Source: Candidatus Thermochlorobacteriaceae bacterium
GTDB lineage: Bacteria > Bacteroidota > Chlorobiia > Chlorobiales > Thermochlorobacteraceae
Assembly: GCA_029263855.1 (NCBI GenBank)
Contig: JAJUFC010000001.1
Span: 310,001 to 374,000 of the forward strand
Reading direction: 5' to 3'
Length of the DNA: 64,000 nucleotides
In this document: one piece after another, positions 54,867 through 63,317 of the stretch
Layout of the letters: each line of letters opens with the position of its first letter
Position numbering within the stretch: position 1 is the stretch's first letter
The notes under the pieces: model-generated
What the model was told of the DNA's origin: nothing
Database searches by the model: none
What the model saw: only the letters and a program-made list of their open reading frames with translations
Position numbers and translations under genes: made by a program

Positions 54867-56717
54867 ATGACCGAATTCAAGCACGCGCTCCACGAACTAT
54901 CACAAAAACTCCTCAAAGAAAAACTTCTGCAAGCCAAGAAATTTGGTTTCTCTGATATTCAACTTGCACATATTTTCGGCGTTTCTCAGCACGACATTCG
55001 CGCCCTGCGCGAAATGAACGGCGTCAAGCCCGTCTTCAAAACCGTCGATACCTGCGCCGCCGAATTTGACGCGCAAACTCCTTACCACTACTCCACTTAC
55101 GCCGAAGAAAACGAATCCAAACCCTCGAAGAAAAAAAAGGTCGCGATTTTGGGCGGCGGACCGAACCGCATCGGACAAGGCATTGAGTTCGATTACTGTT
55201 GCGTGCAAGCCGTTTTCGCCTTTCGCGAAGCGGGCTACGAAACGATTATGCTCAACTGCAATCCCGAAACCGTTTCCACTGATTACGATATCGCCGATAA
55301 ACTCTACTTCGAGCCGCTCACTTACGAAGACACCATGAACATTCTCGAGCACGAGAAGCCTGATGGCATCGTCGTTAGTTTCGGCGGACAAACACCGCTT
55401 CGCCTTTCCACGTCGCTCGAAGAAGCGGGGATTCGCATTCTCGGCACATCGAGCGACGGCATCGATTTAGCCGAAGACCGCAAGAAGTTCGGCGCGTTGC
55501 TCGATAAACTCGACATTCCGCACCCCGATTACGGCACGGCGACGACGCTCGACGAAGCGATGAACATCGCCAAACGCATCGGCTATCCGATTTTGGTTCG
55601 CCCTTCCTACGTGCTGGGCGGCAGAGCGATGCAAACGATTTACAACGACGAATCGCTCGAGAACTATGTCAAACAAGCCTTGAATGTTTCCGACGAGTAT
55701 CCGCTCTTGATTGACCGATTCCTCGAGCACGCGAAAGAATTCGACGTCGACGCACTCTCCGACGGCAAAGATTGCGTCGTGGCGGGCATTATGGAACACA
55801 TCGAAGCGGCGGGGATTCACAGCGGCGACTCAACCTCGATTCTTCCGCCGATAAGCGTCTCCTCTTCCGTGATTAAAACGATGAAGAAATATACACGCCA
55901 ACTTGCCAAAGCGTTGAAGGTCGTGGGATTGATGAACGTGCAATTCGCCGTTCAAGGCAAGAAAGCGTATGTGTTGGAAGTCAATCCGCGCGCCTCGCGC
56001 ACCGTGCCGTTTGTGAGCAAGTCGACGGGAATGCCGCTCGTCAAAGTCGCCTGCCGTTTGATGCTCGGCGAAAAACTTTCAAAACTCAAAACGACATTTC
56101 ATCTCAACGATTGCGATGATTTGAAACTCAAACACATCACGATTAAAGAGCCGGTGTTTCCGTTTGCGAAGTTTCTCAAATCGGGCGTTTATCTCGGTCC
56201 TGAAATGCGCTCAACGGGCGAAGTGATGAGCTTTGCGACCACCTTCGGCGAAGCCTTCGCCAAAGCGGCACTCGCAGCGGGAAGCAAATTGCCAACGAGC
56301 GGCACGGTGTTCGTCAGCGTCAACGACGGCGACAAAACGCCGCGCACCGTCGAACTGATGAAACGCTTTTACGCTATGGGCTTCGACCTCATCGGCACGA
56401 GCGGCACGGCGAAGTTCTTGCAAGAACATGGCGTGGAGTGCAAGCCCGTGTTCAAAGTCGGCGAAGGACGACCGAACATTTTTGACGTGATTATGCTCGG
56501 CAAGGTGCAATTCGTCATCAACACGCCGCTCGGCGAAAAATCGCGCTACGACGAGCAATCTATCGGCACGGCATCGGTGCTTTCAGGCGTGTCGTGGGTT
56601 ACGACGCTGGAAGGCGCGGAAGCCGCCCTCGAAGGCATCGCGCAACTTCGCAAGTCGGAGTTCGGCGTAAAATCTCTCCAAGAGTATTTGCGTTACAAAC
56701 CGAAAAAGCGTCAATAA
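54867..56717 (+). CDS. carB: Carbamoyl-phosphate synthase large subunit, separate C-terminal half
   Basis: 616 residues, corresponding to about residues 480-1073 of the full-length Escherichia coli protein. It has the end of the oligomerisation domain (VFKTVDTCAAEFDAQTPYHY), the second ATP-grasp synthetase (ILGGGPNRIGQGIEFDYCC, LVRPSYVLGGRAMQ, LEVNPRASRTVPFVSKSTG), and the MGS-like allosteric domain (~490 on). It uses the second ATP to phosphorylate carbamate. The first synthetase half must be encoded elsewhere. CarB split into two genes is known in some lineages, so this is not a broken gene: it has its own start and leader. Confidence 0.93.
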   Translation: MTEFKHALHELSQKLLKEKLLQAKKFGFSDIQLAHIFGVSQHDIRALREMNGVKPVFKTVDTCAAEFDAQTPYHYSTYAEENESKPSKKKKVAILGGGPNRIGQGIEFDYCCVQAVFAFREAGYETIMLNCNPETVSTDYDIADKLYFEPLTYEDTMNILEHEKPDGIVVSFGGQTPLRLSTSLEEAGIRILGTSSDGIDLAEDRKKFGALLDKLDIPHPDYGTATTLDEAMNIAKRIGYPILVRPSYVLGGRAMQTIYNDESLENYVKQALNVSDEYPLLIDRFLEHAKEFDVDALSDGKDCVVAGIMEHIEAAGIHSGDSTSILPPISVSSSVIKTMKKYTRQLAKALKVVGLMNVQFAVQGKKAYVLEVNPRASRTVPFVSKSTGMPLVKVACRLMLGEKLSKLKTTFHLNDCDDLKLKHITIKEPVFPFAKFLKSGVYLGPEMRSTGEVMSFATTFGEAFAKAALAAGSKLPTSGTVFVSVNDGDKTPRTVELMKRFYAMGFDLIGTSGTAKFLQEHGVECKPVFKVGEGRPNIFDVIMLGKVQFVINTPLGEKSRYDEQSIGTASVLSGVSWVTTLEGAEAALEGIAQLRKSEFGVKSLQEYLRYKPKKRQ

Positions 56718-56867
56718 ATGAGCGATGACGAATGAAGATGAATGAACCAACGACGCGCGATTCAGGATTCGCTCGCGATGGTCGTCATCTCAATGCGGAT
56801 AGCGCAAGACGTTTGAATTTCCGTCGGTCAATGCTCATTTTCTCACTGCTCATTATTCACTACTAAC

Positions 56868-58310
56868 GTGACGCCATTCAGAAAATTTCTCTTTTTGCTC
56901 TCCGTTCTTCTGACGCTCTTGTGCGTTGCGGCAATCTTTCCCGAAAAAGGCATTCGCGTAACGGAATCGCTCACGCTCTATTTCCCGACCGCCAAAGAGG
57001 TCTTCTTGCCGAAAGAGCGCAAGCATAATTTGGCGGCGGAAAAAATGATTCAAACGCTCGCCCGCGACACGATTGAAACCGTCGCCACAAAGCCCATCGC
57101 AGAAGAGAAAATTGAGTTCGTCATTGACAGTTCCGACGCGACGCGCCTGCATTACCCCGAAAACAATAAAGCCGTTTTGTATCCCTTGTTTGAACTTCTC
57201 GACAGCGTCAAAGCGAATGGCGGCTCGATTCGCATCTTGCATTACGGCGACTCGCAAATCGAGGAAGACCGAATGACGGGGGTGATTCGCGCGCGATTGC
57301 AACAAGAGTTTGGCGGTTCGGGTCCAGGCTTGATGTGTCCCGTGCCCGTCGCCGTGCCGATGTCGTTTCAACATTCATGGTCGAGCAATTTTGACCGCTA
57401 TGTCGTGTTTGGAAACTATTGGGACCAAGCCGACCACAATCGCTACGGCGTGATGTGCGCCTTCGGCAAATATGAGGGCAAATCTGCCTCGCTTGCTTTC
57501 AAGGAAGGGCGACTTTCGTTTGAAGTGAGTCGCCGCGTCGAGCGCGTGAAAATTCTTTACGGCTACGGCGAAAGCCCTGCGGAAGCGACGCTCGCGGCAG
57601 ACGGCGTTTCACAAGGCGCAAAACTGCTTCGCTCAGGAAGAGGCTTGCATATGGTCGAGTGGCAGTTGGATTCCGCCGCGAAAGATTTGAAGATTCAATT
57701 CAGCGGCGAAAGCCCCGACATCTACGCCGTCGCGCTCGATGCCAAACAAGGCGTTTCGGTCGATAACATTCCGATTCGCGGCTCGTCAGGGCTTGATTTC
57801 ACGAAGGTTGATTCCGCCCTACTTGCCGATTGCCTTCGCGAACTGAACGTGCGCGCCGTGATTTTGCAGTTCGGCGGAAATGTCGTGCCTGTGATTAAAA
57901 ACCAAAAAGATTTGGATTGGTATCGACAAGCATTTGCCAAACAACTTGCCGTGTTCAAAAATCACGGTCTTCACATTATTATGATTGGCTTGGCGGATAT
58001 GTCAATGAGCGCGCGCGGCGACATGGTCAGTTACCCTGCCGTCGCTCAAATTCGCGACGTTACGAAAGAGGAAGTGCTCAAAGCGGGCGGCGCGTTTTGG
58101 GATATGTATGAAGCGATGGGCGGAGAGAACTCGATGCCCGAATTTGTCAGAGCCACGCCGCCGCTCGCGATTGATGACTACATTCACTTCAATCGTGATG
58201 GCGCGGCGAAAATGGCGCGGCTTTTTGTTAAATCGCTGATGAAAGATTACAACGAATACAAAACGCGAATGGAACTTAAATCCTTACTCTCCAATGCCTC
58301 AACAAAATAA
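56868..58310 (+). CDS. Membrane-anchored SGNH/GDSL hydrolase-like protein (polysaccharide acetylation type)
   Basis: 480 residues from a GTG start. The N-terminus is an uncleaved membrane anchor (FLFLLSVLLTLLCVAAIF). The SGNH hydrolase blocks are ILHYGDSQIEEDRMTG (Ser nucleophile), QFGGNVV in block III, and DDYIHFNRDGAAKMA with the catalytic Asp-His. A beta-rich insert lies between (~150-300). With the next two genes it forms an MBOAT-SGNH system like AlgI/AlgJ/AlgX or PatA/PatB, which O-acetylate surface polymers. The following gene starts 17 bp inside it. Confidence 0.87.
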   Translation: MTPFRKFLFLLSVLLTLLCVAAIFPEKGIRVTESLTLYFPTAKEVFLPKERKHNLAAEKMIQTLARDTIETVATKPIAEEKIEFVIDSSDATRLHYPENNKAVLYPLFELLDSVKANGGSIRILHYGDSQIEEDRMTGVIRARLQQEFGGSGPGLMCPVPVAVPMSFQHSWSSNFDRYVVFGNYWDQADHNRYGVMCAFGKYEGKSASLAFKEGRLSFEVSRRVERVKILYGYGESPAEATLAADGVSQGAKLLRSGRGLHMVEWQLDSAAKDLKIQFSGESPDIYAVALDAKQGVSVDNIPIRGSSGLDFTKVDSALLADCLRELNVRAVILQFGGNVVPVIKNQKDLDWYRQAFAKQLAVFKNHGLHIIMIGLADMSMSARGDMVSYPAVAQIRDVTKEEVLKAGGAFWDMYEAMGGENSMPEFVRATPPLAIDDYIHFNRDGAAKMARLFVKSLMKDYNEYKTRMELKSLLSNASTK

Positions 58311-59679
58311 ATTTCAATTTCTCTCACGCTCACTCCTCTTAATTTACACATTAACGCTTTCGGTCGCACTCTCACAAGAGCACAAAATGCCGAAGATTAA
58401 CCTCGATTCGCTTCGCATCTTGGATTCGCTCGCCGTCGTGGATTCGCTCATCACGATTGATTCAGTTACGATTGATATCGCTTCCGCCCGAATTGATTCG
58501 CTTTATCCCTTCATTCGTTACAGCGAAAACAAATTGCAATTCTACGGCAACGACTTTGAGCGAAGTGGCTACGCACGCTTTTTCAGAACGATGGAAGAAA
58601 TTCGGCAAGGCAAGAAAAAGAAACTCAACATTCTACACATTGGCGGCTCGCATATTCAGGCAGATGTGTGGTCAGGCGAAACGCGCCGCTTGCTTCGTGA
58701 GTGGTCGGGGCATGAAGGGGAGCGCGGATTTATTTTCCCGCAGAAATTAGCGCGAAGCAATGGCTCGCCGAATTTTCTCGTCAGTTACACGGGTTGGTGG
58801 TCGTATCACAAAAACATTTTGCCGAAGGTGAGTTACCCGATTGGTCTGGCAGGCGTAGCATCGGCAACGCACGATAGTTTGGCGCATTTGTTAATTACAC
58901 TTGTTGGAGAAAGCCATCAAGAGTTTCCTTATCCGCAGTATCACTTCACGCGCGCCAAAGTTTTTCATAACGCCGATAGTTCTTGTTTTGAACTCGCCCT
59001 CGATACGAACATCGCTCATCAAAAGACGACGAGCGCGGGCTGGGGCTACACGGAGTTCCTGTTTGAAAAGCCGCAAACGCGCCTGCCATTGAAAGTTCAG
59101 AAGACTTCGCCAAACCAAATTCAATTCGTCTTGTATGGAATCAATTTGGAAAACGATGAAGCAGGATTTAGTTATAGTTCGGTTGGTATTAACGGTGCGA
59201 CGGTCAACGCCTTTCTGCATTGCTCGCTGTTGGAACTTCACTTGAAGACGCTCAAACCCGATTTGGTTATTTTCTCGCTCGGTGTGAATGATTCGCGTTA
59301 TGAACCTTTCAATGTTCAGGCTTACGAAAAAAATTACGACAACCTTGTCCAACTCATACGGTCGGCTTCGCCAAATGCGGCGATTTTATTCACGACGAAC
59401 AGTGATAATTTCAAGCGTCGGTGGCGGCAAAATAGCAACACGCTCCTTGCACGCGACGCGCTCATTCGCCTTGCCAAGCGACACAACGCGGCGGTGTGGG
59501 ATTTGTTCAACGTGATGGGCGGATTAGGCTCGTTCAAGCAGTGGCATAATGCTAAACTCGCCAAAAAAGACCGCGTCCATTTCAACCGTCAAGGTTATCG
59601 CTTAATCGGAAAATTGATGTTCGACGCGCTCATCGACGGTTACGAAACGCGCTTCAACACGCGCACTGCAAAACAATAA
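58294..59679 (+). CDS. Second SGNH/GDSL hydrolase-like secreted protein
   Basis: 461 residues with an N-terminal signal or anchor (SLLLIYTLTLSVALSQ). The blocks are ILHIGGSHIQADVWSG (GGS in place of GDS, with Ser kept), VIFSLGVNDSRYEPF (block III with Asn-Asp) and KDRVHFNRQGYRLIGKLM (Asp-x-x-His type). It is a paralogue of the gene before it. A GGSH form is common in Bacteroidota members of this group, so it need not be inactive. It overlaps the upstream gene by 17 bp and precedes the MBOAT gene by 9 bp. Confidence 0.87.
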   Translation: MPQQNKFQFLSRSLLLIYTLTLSVALSQEHKMPKINLDSLRILDSLAVVDSLITIDSVTIDIASARIDSLYPFIRYSENKLQFYGNDFERSGYARFFRTMEEIRQGKKKKLNILHIGGSHIQADVWSGETRRLLREWSGHEGERGFIFPQKLARSNGSPNFLVSYTGWWSYHKNILPKVSYPIGLAGVASATHDSLAHLLITLVGESHQEFPYPQYHFTRAKVFHNADSSCFELALDTNIAHQKTTSAGWGYTEFLFEKPQTRLPLKVQKTSPNQIQFVLYGINLENDEAGFSYSSVGINGATVNAFLHCSLLELHLKTLKPDLVIFSLGVNDSRYEPFNVQAYEKNYDNLVQLIRSASPNAAILFTTNSDNFKRRWRQNSNTLLARDALIRLAKRHNAAVWDLFNVMGGLGSFKQWHNAKLAKKDRVHFNRQGYRLIGKLMFDALIDGYETRFNTRTAKQ

Positions 59680-59688
59680 CGAGTTTTC

Positions 59689-61236
59689 ATGGACTTCCTT
59701 TCGCAATTAGATTGGCAAACCTTACTGCGCGATACTTTCATCTACTCGCCAAAAGAACCGCTGATTTTCACACGCCTCTACTTTTGGGGATTTTTTCTCG
59801 TTGTGCTTTTCTTTTACGGAAGCGTTCATAACCGTCCCGCGCTTCGCAACGCCTATCTTTTTCTCGTCAGTTTCTTTTTCTACTACAAAACCGCAGGCTT
59901 GTTCTGCTTGGTCTTGCTCGTTTCCACCTACTTCAACTACTTGATTGCGCTGTTGATGGACGAACTGCGGCGCAAGCCAAAGTGGGTCAATGCGTCGTTG
60001 CTCGCGCTTGGCGCGTCGCTCAATCTGTTCGTGCTGGCGTATTTCAAATACGCATACTTCTTCACCGAAAACTATAATGCGCTAATGAAGACGGATTTTC
60101 AAGTCTTCAATCATTTTGCCTACTGGGCGAATAGTTTTTTCGGAACGCATCTCGATGTTGACAAAATCGTTCTGCCGATTGGGCTGTCGTTTTACACTTT
60201 CCAAAAAATCGGATACTTGGTCGATGTCAAGCGGGGCGATGTCAAGCCCATCATTAGTTTTCTCGATTTCAGTTTCTTCGTGTTTTTCTTTCCGCAGCTC
60301 GTGGCGGGTCCGATTCTTCGCGCCGCGCAATTCGTGCCGCAACTCTATCGCCCGCTTCCCAATACCAATCGCGACTTCGGCATGGCGGTCTTTTGGATTT
60401 TGAAAGGTTTGATTAAAAAGATGTTCATTTCGGATTACATCTCCGTGAATTATTTGGATAGAGTGTTCGCGAATCCTTGGGCATACACGGGCTTTGAAAA
60501 TCTCGTCGCTTGCTATGGCTATTCGCTTCAAGTTTATTGCGACTTTTCAGGCTACACCGACATCGCCATCGGCGTTTCGCTTTTGATGGGATTCGAACTG
60601 CCCGCCAATTTCAACGAGCCGCACAAAGCGCAAAACCCTGCGGAGTTTTGGCGGCGTTGGCACATTTCGCTTTCAAATTGGCTTCGCGATTACCTCTACA
60701 TTCCGCTCGGCGGCAACAAAGGCGGAGAGTTTCGCACGAATTTCAACTTGATGGCGACGATGCTTCTCGGCGGCTTTTGGCACGGGGCAAGTTGGAACTT
60801 CGTGATTTGGGGCGGATTAAACGGACTATGCTTGCTTTTCTATCGCTATTGGCGGCGGATTAGTCCCATTAAAGACAATCAAAGTTTGCCCGTCGTGGCG
60901 CTATCCGTTGCGCTCACTTTCACCTTCATCAGTTTCACGCGGATTTTCTTTCGCTCGCCCTCGTTTGAACACGCGCTCGGCATGATTGAAAAAATCGCAA
61001 GCGGCATTGACTTCGCGCTTGTGCCTAGCATTCTTTCAGGCTACGCGCTTCCGTTCAGCGTGATGCTCTTGGGCTTCTTCGTGCAATGGATGCCGACGAA
61101 GTGGAAAGACGACGCGAAAGAACTCTTCGTGCTGATGCCCGCGCCGCTCAAAGTGGCGGTATGCTCGATTGTCGCCTTCGTGGTATACCAAGCCGTTTCC
61201 GCCGACTTTCAACCGTTCATTTACTTCCAGTTTTAA
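59689..61236 (+). CDS. MBOAT-family membrane O-acyltransferase (AlgI/PatA/DltB-like)
   Basis: 515 residues with about eleven membrane helices. MBOAT hallmarks are KIGYLVDVKRGDVKPI, FFPQLVAGPILRAAQFVPQL, EFWRRWHISLSNWLRDYLYI and the catalytic His in GGFWHGASWNFVIWGGLNG. It would pass acetyl or another acyl group from a cytoplasmic donor across the membrane to the SGNH proteins encoded just upstream. The acceptor polymer is not known. It ends convergently with moeA. Confidence 0.94.
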   Translation: MDFLSQLDWQTLLRDTFIYSPKEPLIFTRLYFWGFFLVVLFFYGSVHNRPALRNAYLFLVSFFFYYKTAGLFCLVLLVSTYFNYLIALLMDELRRKPKWVNASLLALGASLNLFVLAYFKYAYFFTENYNALMKTDFQVFNHFAYWANSFFGTHLDVDKIVLPIGLSFYTFQKIGYLVDVKRGDVKPIISFLDFSFFVFFFPQLVAGPILRAAQFVPQLYRPLPNTNRDFGMAVFWILKGLIKKMFISDYISVNYLDRVFANPWAYTGFENLVACYGYSLQVYCDFSGYTDIAIGVSLLMGFELPANFNEPHKAQNPAEFWRRWHISLSNWLRDYLYIPLGGNKGGEFRTNFNLMATMLLGGFWHGASWNFVIWGGLNGLCLLFYRYWRRISPIKDNQSLPVVALSVALTFTFISFTRIFFRSPSFEHALGMIEKIASGIDFALVPSILSGYALPFSVMLLGFFVQWMPTKWKDDAKELFVLMPAPLKVAVCSIVAFVVYQAVSADFQPFIYFQF

Positions 61237-61294
61237 GTCCCGTTGACAAATCGCGTTACCCCGCATCAATCGTTGAGAATCGCTTGCGTTGGCG

Positions 61295-62509
61295 TTAGCG
61301 AATTTCGCGATAGAGAATCACGGGATACGGCTCGTCGGAGTAAAAGATGGTTTTTTCGGGCGGCAGTTCGAGGAAACCATCGCAATCGACAAGGTTGGCG
61401 AAGTCCCCCGAACCGTGTCCTTTGATGGGTTGCGCTTCGAGCGCGCCGTTGCGTTTGGAGAAGAGTTTGACGGGCAAAAAGTAGGTGAGTTTTGGCTTAA
61501 AAATAATATCGCTTTCCAACGAGGCATAGAGTTGCATTTCGGGCTTCACGCCCATTGAGCGCAAGAGCCACATTCGCACATACTTCAAGAAACACACGAC
61601 GATGGACACGGGATTTCCCGGAAGCGCGAAGACGAACTTCAAGCCTTTTCGCCCAAACCACATCGGCTTTCCCGGACGTTGCTCGATTTTGTGAATGAGT
61701 TTTCGCACCGAAAGGTCGGCAAGAACGGTGGGCAAGATATCCACGCCGCCCGCCGAAACGCTTCCTGACGTAAGTATCACGTCATACTCGTTCAAGAGCC
61801 GCTCCAACAGTTCCGACATCTCGCGTCGATTGTCGCGCGCATGAAACACATCGGAGTCGATTTTCATTTGCGAGAGAAACGCTTTGAGCGTGAAAGCGTT
61901 GGTTTGGCGGATTTGATGCGGAAGCGGCGTTTGGTCAATCGGCACAAGTTCATCGCCCGTCGAGACGATGGCGATTTTCGGCGATTGATAGACGCGAAGC
62001 GTGGATTTGCCGATGCTAGCGGCGACGGCGATTTCGGCAGGGGTCAAGCGCGCGCCGATGTCGACAATCGTTTCGCCTTGCCGGCGGTCATAGCCTTTGA
62101 GATGAACGTGTTGCCACTCGCTTTCGGGCAGAGATTTGATGTCAATGATTCTTCCCGAGCCGTTGGATTGAATCTCGACATCTTCAAGACGAATGACGGC
62201 GTCTGCGCCGCTTGGCAATACCGCGCCCGTCATCACTTCTACGGCGAGCGAGGGATTGGGCAATGCGGTTTCGGGCGCGCCTGCAAATTGGGTATATGCG
62301 ACTTCAAAGCGTGTTTGTCCTGCTTGCACGGCGTCAAAGGAAACAGCGAAACCGTCCATCGCCACACGGTTGAAGGGCGGAAAATCTCTATCAGCAATCA
62401 GCGGTTCAGCCAGAGTGTGTCCGAGTGCGTCAGCGAGCGGCACAGTCGTTTCGCCGAAGTTGCCTAAGTGTGCGAGTAAAATTTGTTCAGCGTCGTGAAC
62501 GGCGGTCAT
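61295..62509 (-). CDS. moeA: Molybdopterin molybdenumtransferase MoeA
   Basis: 404 residues, normal length. It inserts molybdate into adenylylated molybdopterin. Domain signatures are PFNRVAMDGFAV near the start, VMTGAVLPSGADAVIRLEDV, IVSTGDELV, the MPT-binding loop TSGSVSAGGVDILPTVL, and FALPGNPVSIVVCFLKYVR. It lies 16 bp downstream of a molybdoenzyme gene on the same strand, a natural pairing. Other Mo-cofactor genes are not in the window. Confidence 0.96.
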   Translation of the reverse strand: MTAVHDAEQILLAHLGNFGETTVPLADALGHTLAEPLIADRDFPPFNRVAMDGFAVSFDAVQAGQTRFEVAYTQFAGAPETALPNPSLAVEVMTGAVLPSGADAVIRLEDVEIQSNGSGRIIDIKSLPESEWQHVHLKGYDRRQGETIVDIGARLTPAEIAVAASIGKSTLRVYQSPKIAIVSTGDELVPIDQTPLPHQIRQTNAFTLKAFLSQMKIDSDVFHARDNRREMSELLERLLNEYDVILTSGSVSAGGVDILPTVLADLSVRKLIHKIEQRPGKPMWFGRKGLKFVFALPGNPVSIVVCFLKYVRMWLLRSMGVKPEMQLYASLESDIIFKPKLTYFLPVKLFSKRNGALEAQPIKGHGSGDFANLVDCDGFLELPPEKTIFYSDEPYPVILYREIR

Positions 62510-62525
62510 ATATTGGTCGGAATGG

Positions 62526-63137
62526 TTAATCGGAATAGCGTTCTTCTTTCCAAGGGTTTGCGGTCATCGAGTAGCCGAAATCTTCCCACATGCCGGGTTT
62601 ATCTTTCGGAAGAAATTCAAATCCTTTGACCCACTTCGCGCTTTTCCACGCATAGCGTTTCGGGACGAGCAGTCGGCACGGTCCACCATGTTCGGGCGTG
62701 AGCGGTTTGCCTTCCCACGAGTGGCAGAGCATCACGGTTTCGTCTTGCAAGACATCAAGCGTGAGGTTGGTCGTGTATTCGCCATAACAGCGCACCATCG
62801 CCGCTTGCGCTTCGGGCTTGATTTTGACGAGTTTGAGAACTTCCGAGATGGGAACGCCCGTCCAAGTTTTGTCGAGCATCGACCAGCGCGTTACGCAGTG
62901 AAAATCCGCCGTCATCGTTTTTTGCGGAAGCGACATAAAAAAATCCCAATCAAATTCAAATGGCTCTTCGACCAATCCATCGAGGCGAAATTTCCAATTC
63001 GCTTTGGCGACGTAGACGGTGTTGCCGTAGGTCAGCACGGGAAATTTTTGGGTTACGACTTGACCAGGCGGGAGTTTGAGTTCGCCGAAGTCGTTGCGTT
63101 TGCCTTCCCATTCAGGCGGCGGCGCGATAAACGACAT
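62526..63137 (-). CDS. Sulfite-oxidase-like molybdopterin oxidoreductase (cytosolic, YuiH type)
   Basis: 203 residues. Only the molybdopterin domain of the sulfite-oxidase fold is present. The Mo-ligand cysteine is in DFHCVTRWSMLDKTWTGV; GYSMTANPWKEERY closes the protein, and HGGPCRLLVPKRYAWKSAKW is the cofactor-contact stretch. There is no twin-arginine signal peptide, so unlike MsrP (YedY) it should stay in the cytoplasm. The natural substrate of this group is not established. moeA follows after 16 bp. Confidence 0.9.
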   Translation of the reverse strand: MSFIAPPPEWEGKRNDFGELKLPPGQVVTQKFPVLTYGNTVYVAKANWKFRLDGLVEEPFEFDWDFFMSLPQKTMTADFHCVTRWSMLDKTWTGVPISEVLKLVKIKPEAQAAMVRCYGEYTTNLTLDVLQDETVMLCHSWEGKPLTPEHGGPCRLLVPKRYAWKSAKWVKGFEFLPKDKPGMWEDFGYSMTANPWKEERYSD

Positions 63138-63317
63138 TGTTTCAAACGGTTAAGGATTGTTTGAACACGAAAAATTTTATGGAAAGATAGAACGAAGTAT
63201 GCAAAAAATCGCTTTGCGGATTTAGTTTTTCAAAATTAGCGTCAACAAAACATCGCTTCGCGCTCTGGCGCGCTCGATGCAACTTCAATTAACTATGCAG
63301 TAAAAGGAGGACACGCA

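Noticed and set aside
58630-58690. Second SGNH protein as a pseudoenzyme because GDS reads GGS
   Set aside because: The serine and the C-terminal Asp-His are kept, and I recall GGSH forms as common in this group.
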